Shown here one piece after another: positions 46,404-58,485 of a stretch of DNA of 64,000 nucleotides; position 1 is the stretch's first letter; each line of letters opens with the position of its first letter. Where the stretch lies: NCBI GenBank assembly GCA_014169315.1, contig AP022133.1:1364001-1428000 (forward strand), in the 5' to 3' direction. The position numbers and the translations under genes were made by a program. The notes under the pieces are model-generated. The model searched no databases and was not told where the DNA came from. It saw nothing but the letters and a program-made list of their open reading frames with translations. The DNA comes from Enterobacter cloacae. Its GTDB lineage: Bacteria; Pseudomonadota; Gammaproteobacteria; Enterobacterales; Enterobacteriaceae.

Positions 46404-48269
46404 GTGCCGCACAGTGAAGCGCTGGACAACCGCGAAGTGTTGGCCGTTCATCATCTGAATATCGCGTTTCAGGAAGAACGGCAGTTTATCCCCGCCGTAC
46501 AGAATTTATCGTTTTCGCTTAATCGTGGCGAGACGCTGGCGATTGTCGGTGAATCTGGCTCGGGCAAATCGGTCACCGCGCTGGCGCTGATGCGCCTGCT
46601 TGAACAAACCGGCGGGCAGGTGACCAGTGACAAAATGCTGTTGCGCCGCCGTAACCGACAGGTAATCGATTTAAACGAACTGAGCGCCTCGCAGATGCAG
46701 GGTGTGCGCGGGGCGGATATCGCGATGATTTTCCAGGAGCCCATGACCTCGCTGAACCCGGTTTTTCCGGTCGGTGAACAGATTGCCGAGTCCATCCGTT
46801 TGCATCAGGGACTGAGCGGCGACGAGGCGCTCCTTGAAGCGAAACGGATGCTGGAACGGGTGCGTATTCCGGAGGCGCAGGCCATTTTATCGCGCTACCC
46901 GCACCAGCTTTCCGGCGGGATGCGCCAGCGGGTGATGATTGCGATGGCCCTGTCGTGCCGCCCGGCGGTGCTGATTGCGGACGAACCCACAACGGCTCTG
47001 GATGTCACCATTCAGGCGCAGATCCTGCAGCTTATTAAAGTGCTGCAACAGGAAATGGAGATGGGGGTGATTTTCATCACCCATGATATGGGCGTGGTGG
47101 CGGATATTGCCGATCGCGTACTGGTGATGCACCAGGGTAATGCCGTGGAAACGGGCAGCGTAGAGCAGATTTTTCATACGCCTGTTCACCCCTATACCCA
47201 GGCGCTGCTGGCGGCGGTACCCCGTCTTGGGGCAATGAACGGCAGCGATTTGCCGCGACGCTTTCCGCTGATATCGCCGGGTGAACCCGGTACTCAGGAA
47301 ACTGAACAGGACACCGTGGTGCCGGGTAAACCGATTCTGGAAGTCCGGGGGCTGGTGACGCGTTTTCCCTTGCGCAGCGGGTTGTTTAATCGCGTGAAGC
47401 GCGAAGTCCACGCCGTCGAAAATGTCAGTTTTGATCTCTGGCCCGGTGAAACGCTGGCGCTGGTGGGGGAGTCCGGCTGTGGCAAATCCACCACTGGCCG
47501 GGCGCTGCTGCGGCTGGTGGAGTCTCAGGAAGGGAGCATCACCTTTAACGGTGAACGTATCGATACCCTGCCTTCCGGTAAGCTGCAGGCGGTAAGGCGG
47601 GATATTCAGTTTATTTTTCAGGATCCGTATGCCTCCCTCGACCCGCGCCATACGGTGGGGTACTCGATCATGGAGCCGCTGCGTGTGCATAACCTGCTCG
47701 ACGGTGACGCCGCGCAGCGTCGTGTCGCCTGGCTGCTGGAGCGCGTGGGACTGAAACCGGAACATGCCTGGCGTTATCCGCACGAATTTTCCGGTGGCCA
47801 GCGGCAGCGCATCTGCATTGCCCGCGCGCTGGCGCTGAACCCGAAAGTGGTGATTGCGGACGAATCCGTCTCGGCGCTGGATGTCTCCATCCGCGCGCAA
47901 ATTATTAATCTGTTGCTCGATTTGCAGCGGGATATGGGGATTGCGTTCCTGTTTATCTCGCACGATATGGCGGTGGTCGAGCGTATCAGCCATCGTGTGG
48001 CGGTGATGTACATGGGGCAGATTGTTGAGATTGGCCCACGGCGGGCGGTATTTGAAAACCCGCAACATCCGTACACCCGTAAGCTGATGGCTGCTGTACC
48101 GGTTGCCGATCCTGAGCATCGTCATGCCCAGCGCGTGCTGCTGCAGGACGAAATGCCGGGCAATATTCGTAAACGGGGCGAGCGTATGGAGCGAGTGACG
48201 CTGCGTGAAGTCGGCCCGGGTCATTTTGTCGCCCCTCCGCGTCAGGACAATGCATTCTCGCGGTTATAA
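46404..48269 (+). CDS. gsiA: Glutathione ABC importer ATP-binding protein GsiA
   Basis: 621 residues, two fused ABC domains of the dipeptide/oligopeptide type. Walker A motifs are GESGSGKSV (near 50) and GESGCGKST (near 355). Signatures are LSGGMRQR and FSGGQRQR, and Walker B regions end ADEPTTALD and ADESVSALD (Ser replaces the usual Pro or Ala). Start is GTG at 46404 with GGGGG upstream. It powers glutathione import with GsiB, GsiC and GsiD. Confidence 0.95.
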   Translation: MPHSEALDNREVLAVHHLNIAFQEERQFIPAVQNLSFSLNRGETLAIVGESGSGKSVTALALMRLLEQTGGQVTSDKMLLRRRNRQVIDLNELSASQMQGVRGADIAMIFQEPMTSLNPVFPVGEQIAESIRLHQGLSGDEALLEAKRMLERVRIPEAQAILSRYPHQLSGGMRQRVMIAMALSCRPAVLIADEPTTALDVTIQAQILQLIKVLQQEMEMGVIFITHDMGVVADIADRVLVMHQGNAVETGSVEQIFHTPVHPYTQALLAAVPRLGAMNGSDLPRRFPLISPGEPGTQETEQDTVVPGKPILEVRGLVTRFPLRSGLFNRVKREVHAVENVSFDLWPGETLALVGESGCGKSTTGRALLRLVESQEGSITFNGERIDTLPSGKLQAVRRDIQFIFQDPYASLDPRHTVGYSIMEPLRVHNLLDGDAAQRRVAWLLERVGLKPEHAWRYPHEFSGGQRQRICIARALALNPKVVIADESVSALDVSIRAQIINLLLDLQRDMGIAFLFISHDMAVVERISHRVAVMYMGQIVEIGPRRAVFENPQHPYTRKLMAAVPVADPEHRHAQRVLLQDEMPGNIRKRGERMERVTLREVGPGHFVAPPRQDNAFSRL

Positions 48270-48292
48270 CTTACAACAGGCAGGAGAACACA

Positions 48293-49831
48293 ATGGTTAA
48301 ATTTGTTGCCCGGACATGGCTGTTAGCCGCGAGCGTGACGGCAGCCCTGGCCGCCGCACCCGCGTTCGCTGCCAAAGATGTCGTGGTTGCGGTTGGATCG
48401 AATTTCACGACCCTCGATCCTTATGACGCTAACGACACGCTCTCGCAGGCGGTCGCCAAATCTTTCTATCAGGGGCTATTTGGCCTGGATAAAGAGATGA
48501 AGCTGATGAACGTGCTGGCGAAGAGCTATACCGTCTCTGACGACGGGCTGGTGTATACCATTAAGCTCAGAACCGGCGTGAAGTTCCAGGACGGCACGGA
48601 TTTTAACGCTGAGGCGGTGAAGGTGAACCTCGACCGTGCCAGCAACCCGGAAAATAGCCTTAAGCGCTACAACCTCTATAAAACCATTGCCAGCACCCAG
48701 GTGGTTGACCCGGCGACGGTGAAGATCACCCTGAAAGAGCCGTTCTCGGCCTTTATCAATATTCTCGCGCACCCGGCAACGGCAATGATCTCGCCTGCGG
48801 CGCTGAAAAAATACGGTAAAGAGATTGGCTTCCATCCGGTCGGCACCGGCCCGTATGAGCTGGTTACCTGGAATCAGACCGATTTTGTGAAGGTGAAGAA
48901 ATATACCGGTTACTGGCAACAAGGGTTGCCGAAGCTGGATACCATTACCTGGCGTCCGGTGGTGGACAACAACACCCGCGCGGCGATGCTGCAAACCGGA
49001 GAAGCGCAGTTTGCCTTCCCGATCCCGTATGAGCAGGCGGCGATCCTGGCGAAAAACAGCAAGCTGGAGCTGGTGGCCAGCCCGTCCATCATGCAGCGCT
49101 ATATCAGCATGAACATCACGCAGAAACCGTTTGATAACCCGAAGGTGCGTGAAGCCATCAACTATGCAATTAACCGTCAGGCGCTGGTGAAGGTGGCCTT
49201 TGCGGGCTTCGCGACCCCGGCAACTGGCGTCCTGCCGCCGACCATCGCCTATTCGCAAAATTATCAACCGTGGCCATACGATCCGGCTAAAGCGCGCGAG
49301 TTGCTAAAAGAAGCGGGCTTCCCGAACGGCTTTAGCACCACGCTGTGGTCGTCGCACAATCACAGTACCGCGCAGAAGGTACTGCAGTTCACCCAGCAGC
49401 AGCTGGCGCAGGTGGGTATTAAGGCGCAGGTTACCGCGATGGACGCCGGACAACGTGCGGCAGAAGTGGAAGGAAAAGGGCAGAAAGAGAGCGGCGTACG
49501 GATGTTCTACACCGGCTGGTCGGCCTCCACCGGCGAAGCGGACTGGGCGCTCTCGCCGCTGTTCGCCTCGCAGAACTGGCCGCCAACCCTGTTCAACACC
49601 GCGTTCTACAGTAACCCGCAGGTGGACAAAAACCTGGCCAACGCGCTGAAAACCACCAAACCGGAAGAGAAAGCGCGCCTCTATAAAGAGGCTCAGGATA
49701 TCATCTGGAAAGAGTCACCGTGGGTCCCGCTGGTGGTGGAAAAACTGGTATCAGCCCATAACAAGGCGCTGACTGGCTTCTACATCATGCCGGATACGGG
49801 TTTTAGCTTCGATGATGCAGATTTGAAATAA
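48293..49831 (+). CDS. gsiB: Glutathione-binding periplasmic protein GsiB
   Basis: 512 residues with a signal peptide (ending PAFA before AKDVVVA). It belongs to the DppA/OppA-type binding proteins: [37 protein letters not shown] and [14 protein letters not shown] are typical. It collects glutathione or similar peptides in the periplasm and delivers them to GsiC/GsiD. 24 bp after gsiA. Confidence 0.95.
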   Translation: MVKFVARTWLLAASVTAALAAAPAFAAKDVVVAVGSNFTTLDPYDANDTLSQAVAKSFYQGLFGLDKEMKLMNVLAKSYTVSDDGLVYTIKLRTGVKFQDGTDFNAEAVKVNLDRASNPENSLKRYNLYKTIASTQVVDPATVKITLKEPFSAFINILAHPATAMISPAALKKYGKEIGFHPVGTGPYELVTWNQTDFVKVKKYTGYWQQGLPKLDTITWRPVVDNNTRAAMLQTGEAQFAFPIPYEQAAILAKNSKLELVASPSIMQRYISMNITQKPFDNPKVREAINYAINRQALVKVAFAGFATPATGVLPPTIAYSQNYQPWPYDPAKARELLKEAGFPNGFSTTLWSSHNHSTAQKVLQFTQQQLAQVGIKAQVTAMDAGQRAAEVEGKGQKESGVRMFYTGWSASTGEADWALSPLFASQNWPPTLFNTAFYSNPQVDKNLANALKTTKPEEKARLYKEAQDIIWKESPWVPLVVEKLVSAHNKALTGFYIMPDTGFSFDDADLK

Positions 49832-49879
49832 GAAAACTCATGCCTGCAGGCGGTGATCTGTGGGATGAGAGGGAGAGGC

Positions 49880-50800
49880 ATGCTGAATTATGTTTGTAAA
49901 CGCCTGCTGGGGCTTATCCCGACGCTGCTGATTGTGGCGGTGCTGGTGTTTTTGTTTGTTCATATGTTGCCAGGCGATCCGGCCCGGTTGGTGGCAGGGC
50001 CGGAGGCAGATGCTACGGTCATTGAACGGGTACGTACACAACTGGGCCTTGATCAGCCTTTGTACCGGCAGTTCCTGCACTACATTGGCAATGTGCTGCA
50101 GGGTGATTTTGGCACCTCAATGGTGTCGCGTCGTCCGGTATCGGAAGAGATTGCCAGCCGCTTTATGCCGACGTTCTGGCTGACCATCGCCAGTATGACC
50201 TGGGCGGTGCTGTTTGGTCTGAGTGCCGGGATTGTCGCGGCCGTGTGGCGTAACCGCTGGCCGGACAAACTCGGTATGGCACTGGCGGTAACGGGCATCT
50301 CCTTCCCGGCGTTTGCGCTCGGGATGCTGCTGATGCAGATTTTCTCCGTGGAGCTGGGCTGGCTGCCAACCGTCGGGGCTGATACCTGGAAGCACTATAT
50401 CCTGCCTTCTCTGACTCTGGGCGCTGCCGTTGCGGCGGTAATGGCGCGCTTTACCCGCGCTTCGTTTGTTGATGTGCTGAGTGAAGACTACATCCGCACC
50501 GCGCGGGCAAAAGGGGTGAGTGAAAAATGGGTCATTCTCAAGCACGGTTTTCGTAATGCGATGATCCCGGTGGTGACGATGATGGGGCTGCAGTTCGGCT
50601 TCCTGCTGGGCGGCTCTATCGTAGTGGAGAAGGTCTTCAACTGGCCAGGGCTGGGGCGTCTGCTGGTCGATTCAGTCGACATGCGTGATTACCCGGTCAT
50701 TCAGGCGGAAGTCCTGCTTTTCTCACTGGAGTTTATTCTTATCAACTTAGTGGTGGACGTGCTCTACGCCGCCATTAACCCGGCCATCAGGTACAAGTAA
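49880..50800 (+). CDS. gsiC: Glutathione ABC importer permease GsiC
   Basis: 306 residues from ATG 49880, preceded by GAGAGG; the longer frame starting at 49853 is not used. It is an inner-membrane permease of the DppB type with six helices. It has [28 protein letters not shown] at the N-terminus and the EAA-like loop [30 protein letters not shown]. It pairs with GsiD. Confidence 0.96.
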   Translation: MLNYVCKRLLGLIPTLLIVAVLVFLFVHMLPGDPARLVAGPEADATVIERVRTQLGLDQPLYRQFLHYIGNVLQGDFGTSMVSRRPVSEEIASRFMPTFWLTIASMTWAVLFGLSAGIVAAVWRNRWPDKLGMALAVTGISFPAFALGMLLMQIFSVELGWLPTVGADTWKHYILPSLTLGAAVAAVMARFTRASFVDVLSEDYIRTARAKGVSEKWVILKHGFRNAMIPVVTMMGLQFGFLLGGSIVVEKVFNWPGLGRLLVDSVDMRDYPVIQAEVLLFSLEFILINLVVDVLYAAINPAIRYK

Positions 50801-50801
50801 G

Positions 50802-51713
50802 ATGCGATTGTTAAACTGGCGTCGTCAGGCCGTTTTAAACGCTATGCCGGGGCTTAAACCGGATCATATCCGCACCCCGTGGTTTGAGTTCTGGCGGCGT
50901 TTTCGTCGCCAGCCGGTCGCCATGACGGCAGGGCTGTTTGTGCTGTTGCTGATTGTGGTGGCGATCATTGCCCCGTGGGTGGCTCCGTTTGATGCCGAAA
51001 ACTACTTTGATTACGATCGGTTGAATGACGGGCCATCAATGCTGCACTGGTTCGGCGTGGACTCACTCGGGCGCGATATCTTCAGCCGCGTGCTGGTGGG
51101 GGCACAGATCTCTCTTGCCGCCGGGGTCTTTGCGGTACTGATTGGCGCGGCGACAGGCACCGTACTTGGCCTGATTGCCGGGTATTACGAAGGCTGGTGG
51201 GACAGGATCATCATGCGTATATGCGACGTCTTGTTTGCGTTCCCCGGCATTCTGCTGGCGATCGCTGTTGTCGCGATTATGGGCAGCGGTATGGCGAACG
51301 TGATTGTTGCCGTGGCGGTCTTCTCGATCCCGGCATTTGCCCGTCTGGTGCGCGGCAACACGCTGGTACTTAAACAGCAAACCTTTATCGAGTCGGCGCG
51401 CAGTATGGGGGCCAGTGATGCCACCATCCTGTTCAGCCATATTCTGCCGGGGACGGTGTCGTCCATCGTGGTCTATTTCACAATGCGTATTGGCGTGTCG
51501 ATTATCTCGGCGGCCAGCCTGTCGTTTCTGGGGTTAGGGGCACAACCACCGACGCCGGAATGGGGGGCGATGCTGAATGAGGCGAGGGCGGATATGGTGA
51601 TCGCACCGCATGTGGCGATATTCCCGAGCCTGGCGATTTTCCTGACCGTGCTGGCATTTAACCTGCTGGGGGATGGGCTGCGCGACGCGCTGGATACGAG
51701 GATTAAGGGGTAG
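50802..51713 (+). CDS. gsiD: Glutathione ABC importer permease GsiD
   Basis: 303 residues, the DppC-type partner of GsiC, starting one base after the gsiC stop. The N-terminal [15 protein letters not shown] and the loop [23 protein letters not shown] with [16 protein letters not shown] near the end are standard. In E. coli yliE and yliF follow this gene; here the next gene is rimO, after a repeat element. Confidence 0.96.
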   Translation: MRLLNWRRQAVLNAMPGLKPDHIRTPWFEFWRRFRRQPVAMTAGLFVLLLIVVAIIAPWVAPFDAENYFDYDRLNDGPSMLHWFGVDSLGRDIFSRVLVGAQISLAAGVFAVLIGAATGTVLGLIAGYYEGWWDRIIMRICDVLFAFPGILLAIAVVAIMGSGMANVIVAVAVFSIPAFARLVRGNTLVLKQQTFIESARSMGASDATILFSHILPGTVSSIVVYFTMRIGVSIISAASLSFLGLGAQPPTPEWGAMLNEARADMVIAPHVAIFPSLAIFLTVLAFNLLGDGLRDALDTRIKG

Positions 51714-51717
51714 GTTT

Positions 51718-51755
51718 CCCCTCTCCCCAGTGGGGAGAGGGTCAGGGTGAGGGGG
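51718..51755. repeat. GC-rich hairpin repeat, copy 4 (gsiD/rimO junction)
   Basis: CCCTCTCCCCAGTGGGGAGAGGGTCAGGGTGAGGG form, starting 4 bp after the gsiD stop and ending 4 bp before the end of rimO. Between convergent genes. Confidence 0.8.
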
Positions 51756-51758
51756 GAA

Positions 51759-53084
51759 TTAAACCCGGCTACCCCACAAATCATACTCGTCGGCGTTTTC
51801 AACTTTCACACGAATGATATCACCCGGCTTCACGTTGGTTTCCCCGTTCAGGTACACCGCGCCGTCGATTTCAGGGGCATCCGCCATGCTGCGGCCAATC
51901 GCGCCTTCTTCGTCGACTTCATCGATAATCACCAGAATTTCGCGACCCACTTTTTCCTGCAGACGTTCAGCAGAAATCTGCTGTTGCAGCTGCATAAAGC
52001 GGTTCCAGCGTTCTTCCTTCACCTCTTCAGGTACCTGATCAGCCAGTTCGTTGGCGGTTGCGCCTTCTACCGGGCTGTATTTGAAGCAGCCTACGCGATC
52101 CAGACGCGCTTCTTTCAGGAAGTCCAGCAGCATCTGGAAATCTTCTTCGGTTTCACCCGGGAAGCCGACGATAAAGGTGGAACGCAGGGTCAGATCCGGG
52201 CAGATTTCACGCCACTGTTTGATGCGCGCCAGCTGGCGGTCAACGGAACCTGGGCGTTTCATCAGCTTCAGAATACGCGGGCTGGCATGCTGCAGCGGAA
52301 TATCCAGGTACGGCAGGATCTTACCTTCTGCCATCAGCGGGATGACGTCGTCAACATGTGGGTAAGGGTAGACGTAGTGCAGACGCGTCCAGATACCCAG
52401 CTTAGAGAGCTGTTCGCACAGGCCGACCATGCTGGTTTTTACCGGTTCACCGTTGTGGAAGCCGGAACGGTGCTTCACGTCCACGCCGTAGGCAGAGGTA
52501 TCCTGGGAAATGACCAGCAGTTCCTTCACGCCCGCGTCGGCCAGACGCTTAGCTTCTGCCAGCACTTCGCCAATCGGACGACTCACCAGATCGCCACGCA
52601 TAGACGGGATAATGCAGAAGGTGCAGCGATGGTTGCAGCCTTCGGAAATTTTCAGGTATGCATAGTGGCGCGGCGTCAGTTTCACGCCCTGTTCCGGTAC
52701 CAGGCTCAGGAACGGGTTGTGCTTTGGTTTTGGCACGTAGTGGTGAACATGTTCCAGCACCTGCTCGTAGCTGTGTGGGCCAGTGATTTCCAGCACCTTC
52801 GGGTGTACTTCGCGGATTTGATCCACTTTTGCGCCCAGGCAGCCAGTCACGATGACTTTGCCGTTTTCAGTCAGGGCTTCACCGATGGCTTCCAGAGACT
52901 CCTGAACCGCACTGTCGATAAACCCGCAGGTATTGACGATCACCATGTCGGCGTTGTCGTAGCTTGGCACCACGTCATAGCCTTCGGTGCGAAGTTCGGT
53001 CAGGATACGTTCAGAATCCACCAGGTTTTTCGGGCAGCCCAGGGAGACGAAGCCGATTTTCGGCTGGTGCGTAACATTGCTCAT
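51759..53084 (-). CDS. rimO: Ribosomal protein uS12 methylthiotransferase RimO
   Basis: 441 residues (the E. coli length). The N-terminal UPF0004 domain has [14 protein letters not shown] and further cysteines ([15 protein letters not shown]). The radical SAM cluster is [13 protein letters not shown], followed by a TRAM domain at the C-terminus. It adds a methylthio group to Asp89 of ribosomal protein S12. Confidence 0.96.
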   Translation of the reverse strand: MSNVTHQPKIGFVSLGCPKNLVDSERILTELRTEGYDVVPSYDNADMVIVNTCGFIDSAVQESLEAIGEALTENGKVIVTGCLGAKVDQIREVHPKVLEITGPHSYEQVLEHVHHYVPKPKHNPFLSLVPEQGVKLTPRHYAYLKISEGCNHRCTFCIIPSMRGDLVSRPIGEVLAEAKRLADAGVKELLVISQDTSAYGVDVKHRSGFHNGEPVKTSMVGLCEQLSKLGIWTRLHYVYPYPHVDDVIPLMAEGKILPYLDIPLQHASPRILKLMKRPGSVDRQLARIKQWREICPDLTLRSTFIVGFPGETEEDFQMLLDFLKEARLDRVGCFKYSPVEGATANELADQVPEEVKEERWNRFMQLQQQISAERLQEKVGREILVIIDEVDEEGAIGRSMADAPEIDGAVYLNGETNVKPGDIIRVKVENADEYDLWGSRV

Positions 53085-53306
53085 AGGTTAAAAATTCATC
53101 AATTATGGAGTTGTCAGGGCGGGATTTTACAGCGTTCTGCAGGGGATTTATACAGGTCTGTGTGCTGATGTGGCCTGGTCCGGGTTAACCGCTTTGCTAA
53201 CCAACACTGTTTAGAATTACTTATCCCGGCTTTAAGCGTTGCTAATTGGCTAAAAAAGAAGCAGGTGGTATCTTTCATCCCATCAACAACACTGATGAGG
53301 TTATTA

Positions 53307-53471
53307 ATGAAAGATATTCATGTGCAATCCAAAGTTGCTATGGCCAAAACCCTTCACGCTCACGGCGTAAACCTGCCTTACATTGCGGTTGCGACCGGAC
53401 TGACCCCGCGCAAAATTAGATCTGAATTAAAACTTGCCATTAAAAATAAAATTAATAAACGCAAACTGTAA
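53307..53471 (+). CDS. Small protein of unknown function (54 residues)
   Basis: Begins MKDIHVQSKVAMAKTLHAHG at ATG 53307 with GAGG and seven bases between. The sequence VNLPYIAVATGLTPRKIRSELK looks like a short helix-turn-helix, and the tail is very basic (IKNKINKRKL). No signal peptide. It lies between rimO (divergent) and the glycogen phosphorylase gene, 75 bp from the latter. I do not recognise it; a small DNA- or RNA-binding protein is possible. The longer frame from 53265 lacks a good ribosome site. Confidence 0.55.
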   Translation: MKDIHVQSKVAMAKTLHAHGVNLPYIAVATGLTPRKIRSELKLAIKNKINKRKL

Positions 53472-53545
53472 TCCCTGCATTATTCCAGATTCCACTTTTA
53501 CCTGTTTACCCCCAAATTTATTCAGTTGCCTGAAGAGGGTTTCCT

Positions 53546-55993
53546 ATGCAAAATTCCGTTGTTCGCACAGCTTATCGCACCGACATTGAAACGCTGAAAA
53601 AAACGATTGTCGAAAAATTACTTTATATCGTTGGTAAAGATCCGGTCATTGCCACCAACCGTGAATGGCTAAATGCCACGCTGTACGCCGTGCGCGACCA
53701 GCTGGTCGAGCGCTGGCACCGGTCTAACCGCGCGCAATTTTCTCAGGACGAGCGGCAGGTCTATTACCTTTCAATGGAGTTTTTAATTGGTCGGACATTA
53801 TCCAATTCTCTGTTATCTCTGGGGATTTATGATGATGTCAAAGGCGCGCTGGAGTCCATTGGGCTGGACCTGGAAGAACTTATCGATGAAGAAAACGACC
53901 CGGGGTTAGGCAATGGCGGTTTGGGCCGTCTGGCGGCCTGTTTCCTGGATTCGCTGGCTACGCTTGGCTTGCCGGGTTGCGGGTACGGTATTCGCTATAA
54001 TTACGGTATGTTCAAACAAAGTATTATTGATGGTCGCCAAAAAGAGACGCCGGATTATTGGCTGGAATATGGTAACCCGTGGGAATTTAAACGCCATAAT
54101 ACCCATTATAAAATCCGCTTTGGCGGACGGCTTCAGCACGAAGGTGGTAGAACCCGCTGGGTTGATACTGAAGAGATCCTGGCCGTGGCACACGACCAGA
54201 TTATTCCCGGTTATAAAACGGATACCACCAATACGCTGCGTCTGTGGAATGTCCAGGTGAATAGTGAGATTAATTCCGCTCGCCTTGCGCAGGAGGATGT
54301 TTCCCTGCCGGAGGAAAATAGCTATCACTACGACAAAATCTCGCGGGTACTCTATCCGGATGACTCGACGGAAGCCGGGCGCGAATTGCGTCTGCGTCAG
54401 GCCTACTTCCTGGCCTCGGCGACGATTCAGGACATCCTGAATCGCCATTATATGCTGCATAAAACATGGGATAACCTGGCCGGGAAAGTGGCCATTCATC
54501 TCAACGATACGCATCCGGTACTCTCCATTCCGGAGCTGATGCGCGTGTTGATCGATGAGCATAAATTCAGCTGGGAAAAGGCCTGGGATATCACGAGCCA
54601 GATTTTCTCTTACACCAACCATACGTTGATGAGCGAAGCACTGGAAACCTGGCCGGTAGAGATGCTGAGCCGTATTCTGCCGCGTCATCTGCAGATTATT
54701 TTCGAGATTAATGACCGTTTCCTGAAGAAAGTGTGTGATGTGCATGGTGGGGATAGCGGGCTGCTGCGCCGCGTATCGCTAATCGACGAATCGCATGGCC
54801 GCGTGGTGCGCATGGCATGGCTGGCGGTCGTAGCCAGTTATAAGGTAAATGGCGTCTCTGAACTGCATTCTGATTTGATGGCGCAGTCGTTGTTTGCTGA
54901 TTTTGCGCGCATCTTCCCGACGCGTTTTACCAACGTGACCAACGGGGTGACTGCCCGTCGCTGGCTGGCGCTTGCCAACCCGTCGCTCTCCGACGTGCTG
55001 GATACCAACATTGGCCCGGCCTGGCGAACCGACTTAAACCAGCTCAGCGATCTGAAATCCTGTATTGATTATCCAACGGTAAACGCGGCTATTTGTCGGG
55101 CGAAACGGGAAAATAAAAAGCGTCTTGCCGACTACATTGCCACGCACTTTAACGTCGTGGTTAACCCCGGGGCGCTGTTCGATGTGCAGGTGAAACGTAT
55201 TCATGAATACAAGCGTCAGCTGTTGAACGTGCTGCATATCATCACCCGTTATAACCGCATCAAGGCCGATCCGGAGGTGAACTGGGTCCCGCGCGTCAAT
55301 ATCTTCGCCGGTAAGGCCGCCTCGTCGTACTTTATGGCGAAGCAAATTATTCGTCTGATTAACGACGTGGCGCAGGTGGTGAATAACGATCCGCAGATGG
55401 GTAACCGGCTCAAGGTGGTCTTTATCCCGGATTACAGCGTCAGCCTGGCACAGATGATTATTCCGGCAGCCGATCTCTCTGAACAGATTTCGCTGGCGGG
55501 GACCGAAGCCTCTGGTACCAGCAACATGAAATTTGCACTTAACGGCGCGCTGACCATCGGTACGCTGGATGGGGCGAATATTGAGATGCGTGAGTATGTT
55601 GGCGAGAACAATTTCTTCATCTTCGGCAATACGGCAGAAGAAGTGGAAATGCTGCGCCGTGGCGGCTATAACCCGCACGATATCTTTGAGCAGGATGAAG
55701 CGCTGCACCAGGTGCTGACGCAGATTGGCACCGGGAAATTTAGCCCGCAGGAGCCAGGGCGTTACCGTAACCTGCTGGATTCATTAATCAATTTTGGCGA
55801 CTATTATCAGGTGCTTGCGGATTATCGCAGCTACGTTGAGTGTCAGGATCAGGTGGATGAGCTGTACCGTCAGCCACGGGAGTGGACAGCCCGGGCAATG
55901 CACAATATTGCCAATATGGGGTATTTCTCGTCTGACCGCGCTATTCAGGAATATGCCGACACTATCTGGCATATCGGCAAAACGCGGCTCTAG
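53546..55993 (+). CDS. Glycogen/alpha-glucan phosphorylase
   Basis: 815 residues, GT35 family, the size of GlgP. The pyridoxal-phosphate lysine is Lys662 in [14 protein letters not shown], the most conserved block of the family; [19 protein letters not shown] near residue 115 and [18 protein letters not shown] [14 protein letters not shown] are also present. It releases glucose 1-phosphate from alpha-1,4-glucans. It is not in a glg operon: it sits alone between rimO and bssR, so the organism probably has another phosphorylase in its glg cluster. I cannot tell whether it prefers glycogen or maltodextrin. Its stop overlaps the LysR-type gene stop (CTAG). Confidence 0.93.
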   Translation: MQNSVVRTAYRTDIETLKKTIVEKLLYIVGKDPVIATNREWLNATLYAVRDQLVERWHRSNRAQFSQDERQVYYLSMEFLIGRTLSNSLLSLGIYDDVKGALESIGLDLEELIDEENDPGLGNGGLGRLAACFLDSLATLGLPGCGYGIRYNYGMFKQSIIDGRQKETPDYWLEYGNPWEFKRHNTHYKIRFGGRLQHEGGRTRWVDTEEILAVAHDQIIPGYKTDTTNTLRLWNVQVNSEINSARLAQEDVSLPEENSYHYDKISRVLYPDDSTEAGRELRLRQAYFLASATIQDILNRHYMLHKTWDNLAGKVAIHLNDTHPVLSIPELMRVLIDEHKFSWEKAWDITSQIFSYTNHTLMSEALETWPVEMLSRILPRHLQIIFEINDRFLKKVCDVHGGDSGLLRRVSLIDESHGRVVRMAWLAVVASYKVNGVSELHSDLMAQSLFADFARIFPTRFTNVTNGVTARRWLALANPSLSDVLDTNIGPAWRTDLNQLSDLKSCIDYPTVNAAICRAKRENKKRLADYIATHFNVVVNPGALFDVQVKRIHEYKRQLLNVLHIITRYNRIKADPEVNWVPRVNIFAGKAASSYFMAKQIIRLINDVAQVVNNDPQMGNRLKVVFIPDYSVSLAQMIIPAADLSEQISLAGTEASGTSNMKFALNGALTIGTLDGANIEMREYVGENNFFIFGNTAEEVEMLRRGGYNPHDIFEQDEALHQVLTQIGTGKFSPQEPGRYRNLLDSLINFGDYYQVLADYRSYVECQDQVDELYRQPREWTARAMHNIANMGYFSSDRAIQEYADTIWHIGKTRL

Positions 55994-56907
55994 GTCGTCT
56001 GGAGCAGCAGATCATTCAGCACAGAAGAGAGCAATGTATTGCTCTCTTTTCTGTATGAGGAGTAAATGCTGAATTGCGGTAGTGGGAACGGTGTGTCAAT
56101 TCGCCTGAGCTTGTACATCTCCGAGTAGGTGGCGAAGGCGCGCTCCGGGATAATTCCCAGGCACTGCGTTCTGGCGATGATAATCAGAATGGAGGCAAAA
56201 GAGGTGGTGAGCAGACAGCGGTCGCTGGAGCGGAATTTTTTGTCAACAATACTGCGGTAATAAATGATTTTTTCATTTTTGGTGTTATAGCCCACCAGAC
56301 TGGCATTTCTGAACGACTCTTCATCAATCACGTTTCCGTAGAGCGAGTTATCCTGTGCGGCCACCAGCACCAGGTTCACCTTGCACACTTTCTGGCAGCT
56401 GATGTTGCTGTTTTCCACCGAAAGGGTGGAGAACACCACATCGGCCTGGCGCATGTTGAGCAGCTCGGTAATTTTTTGTTCGTTCAGGTCGGCAGTGCGA
56501 TGTAGCAGGCTAATGTCAGAATTCGTTTCGAGGAGCTTTTCCGTTAATTCAGGTACCACCAGCGGAGAAACAAAGGATTCGGTATACAGAGTGACTCTTT
56601 TTTTGGGCGAGGGCGTTGAGCCAGGTAACAGTGTGGAGAGCTTGTCGATTATCGGAACCGTGTTGTCGTAAAGCTCATCGGAAAACACCGTCGGCAGCAG
56701 CATGTTTCCGCTACGAACAAAAAGGTTGTCCCCCATCATTTCGCGCAGTTTTCGCAGCGACTGGCTGACGGCAGAGGGGGAAATGTCCAGCATGTCGGCG
56801 ACTTTAGAAATGCTACCCACGCTATAGATTAAGCAAAAGAGGGTGAGCAGATTCAGGTCAATCTTTGAAAGCGAACATATTTTTTCGGACACCGGTATTG
56901 TCGACAT
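55990..56907 (-). CDS. LysR-family transcriptional regulator
   Basis: 305 residues from ATG 56905-56907 with a strong GGAGGG ribosome site; an in-frame ATG eleven codons earlier lacks one. The N-terminal helix-turn-helix is [37 protein letters not shown]. The co-inducer domain follows ([19 protein letters not shown]) and is rich in Ser and Asn. It may regulate the convergent phosphorylase gene or a gene upstream; the target is unknown. Convergent stop codons share CTAG. Confidence 0.85.
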   Translation of the reverse strand: MSTIPVSEKICSLSKIDLNLLTLFCLIYSVGSISKVADMLDISPSAVSQSLRKLREMMGDNLFVRSGNMLLPTVFSDELYDNTVPIIDKLSTLLPGSTPSPKKRVTLYTESFVSPLVVPELTEKLLETNSDISLLHRTADLNEQKITELLNMRQADVVFSTLSVENSNISCQKVCKVNLVLVAAQDNSLYGNVIDEESFRNASLVGYNTKNEKIIYYRSIVDKKFRSSDRCLLTTSFASILIIIARTQCLGIIPERAFATYSEMYKLRRIDTPFPLPQFSIYSSYRKESNTLLSSVLNDLLLQTT

Positions 56908-57112
56908 AATCCCTCCAGCACTGGCGCTGTCGCAGGCCATTCAATCCTGTAGAAAAAATAGCACATGCCGGGAATTTGTGCCCCGCAGGGCTTAAAGTTG
57001 TAACATTGTAAATGATGTTAATCAGTTATGTTTTATTGATCTGAAGCATTAAACTGTACAAAAAATGAACTTATTCTGAAGGTGCATAATGGCTGACAGA
57101 GGAGGAAATAGC

Positions 57113-57496
57113 ATGTCCGTTGACAGACTGAAACGCGATCTGCTTAACAAGCTGATCAACGCCCGAATCGACCTTGCCGCATACCTGCAGTTGAGGAAGG
57201 CAAAAGGGTATATGTCAGTCAGCGAAAGCGAACATCTGCGTGATAATTTCTTTGAACTTTGCAATTTCATGCGTGAAAAAGCACCCATCCTGAAAGCGGA
57301 ATACGCTGAAAGCGAGCTGATTGCTCTGCGTCGAGCCGCTGAGGTGCTCTCCATTGCAGGGGTATGTTTGATGACCGGACGCCACGACTGCCCGACGTTT
57401 ATAGCCGTCAACGCGGAGAAGCTCGAACACTGCCTGACTACGATCTCTCTTTGCATCATGTGTCTGAACGAGCACGCGACGCTTGAACAGCACTAA
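57113..57496 (+). CDS. bssR: Biofilm regulator BssR
   Basis: 127 residues from ATG 57113, with GGAGG seven bases upstream (the frame from 57089 is too long). It matches E. coli BssR at the start VDRLKRDLLNKLINARIDLAAYLQLRKAKGYMSVSESEHLRDNF and at GRHDCPTF. BssR influences biofilm formation and AI-2/indole-related gene expression in E. coli. No DNA-binding motif is visible. In K-12 yliI follows; here it is missing and gstB comes next. Confidence 0.9.
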   Translation: MSVDRLKRDLLNKLINARIDLAAYLQLRKAKGYMSVSESEHLRDNFFELCNFMREKAPILKAEYAESELIALRRAAEVLSIAGVCLMTGRHDCPTFIAVNAEKLEHCLTTISLCIMCLNEHATLEQH

Positions 57497-57500
57497 GCCC

Positions 57501-57518
57501 GGGGGAGGCAACTCCCCC
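57501..57518 (+). terminator. bssR terminator-like hairpin
   Basis: GGGGGAG-GCAA-CTCCCCC hairpin, a stable tetraloop, 5 bp after the bssR stop, with only a short T run. Confidence 0.55.
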
Positions 57519-57601
57519 TTCTGATGACATGTTATCTGTATGTTCTGACCGATGAGACGGACGGGTCGCGGTTGAAAATGAGCCCGTCCGGCGGTGCGTA
57601 A

Positions 57602-58228
57602 TCAGCTTACCGGGATCATCACAGCATGACGGTACGCCGGACGCTCGCTAAGCTGGCGGAGCCAGCGCTCAAGATGCGGACGTGGCGTCCACGTCAGGCC
57701 CATGTTGGTCAGGTTCCAGACGAAGGGCGCAACAGCAATATCCCCCACGCCAAATGTCTCACCCGAGAACCACGTGTGCTTCGCCAGTTCGTTGTCCATC
57801 ATTGCGAAAAGGGCTTCACAGGCATCTTGTGCGGCATGGATAGCGGGATAGTCGCGTTCGGCTTCCGGCGTTCTGACTAACCCCATCAGGATCACACGGT
57901 GGGTGGGAGAGAGCGTCTGGTTTGCCCAGTCCATCCACTTTTCACCCTGAGCACGCTGCACCGGGCTTTCCACCCACAGACGCCCCTGGCCGTACTGAGC
58001 CGCGAGGTAACGCACAATGGTGTTGGACTCCCATAGCGTAGCGTTGGTCTCTTCATCGCGCAGCAATGGCACCAGACCGTTTGGGTTCATGGCCAGATAC
58101 TCCGCCTCTTTGTTGACCCCAAACTGCATGCCCGCCATCACCTGCTTAAACGGTAAATCCAGCTCTTCCAGCGTCCAGAGCACCTTTTTAACGTTGGTCG
58201 AATTGTTCCTGCCCCACAGCGTAATCAT
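57602..58228 (-). CDS. gstB: Glutathione S-transferase GstB
   Basis: 208 residues from ATG 58226-58228 (GGGAG upstream); the frame to 58306 is too long. The thioredoxin-like N-domain starts [23 protein letters not shown], with the Asn/Ser glutathione-activating region, and the [10 protein letters not shown] motif binds the gamma-glutamyl part. The helical C-domain follows. E. coli GstB acts on bromoacetate and other electrophiles. Confidence 0.95.
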   Translation of the reverse strand: MITLWGRNNSTNVKKVLWTLEELDLPFKQVMAGMQFGVNKEAEYLAMNPNGLVPLLRDEETNATLWESNTIVRYLAAQYGQGRLWVESPVQRAQGEKWMDWANQTLSPTHRVILMGLVRTPEAERDYPAIHAAQDACEALFAMMDNELAKHTWFSGETFGVGDIAVAPFVWNLTNMGLTWTPRPHLERWLRQLSERPAYRHAVMIPVS

Positions 58229-58485
58229 ATTAACTCCCGAAATAGTCAAACAACCTGAGATGTGAATCAGAGCCAGCGATTTGTCATGGTGAGATAAACC
58301 TAACAATTACGCAACAGAAGACAAAAAAATCGTTCGAATCAAAGCGTATCCGAATGTTATTGCATAAACTTTAAAAACTTTACCTGGTTTAGGTTTCTTT
58401 AACCGTTTTAGTGCGCTATTACTCATCGCTTCTTGCGATACGGTGATGTGACATAATTATTTGAATGGATACTCGGGTGGCATTT

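Noticed and set aside
46887..48224. 445-codon open frame opposite gsiA
   Set aside because: Antisense shadow of the well-supported ABC protein GsiA.
51747..53168. 473-codon open frame opposite rimO
   Set aside because: Antisense shadow of rimO, which has all radical SAM motifs.
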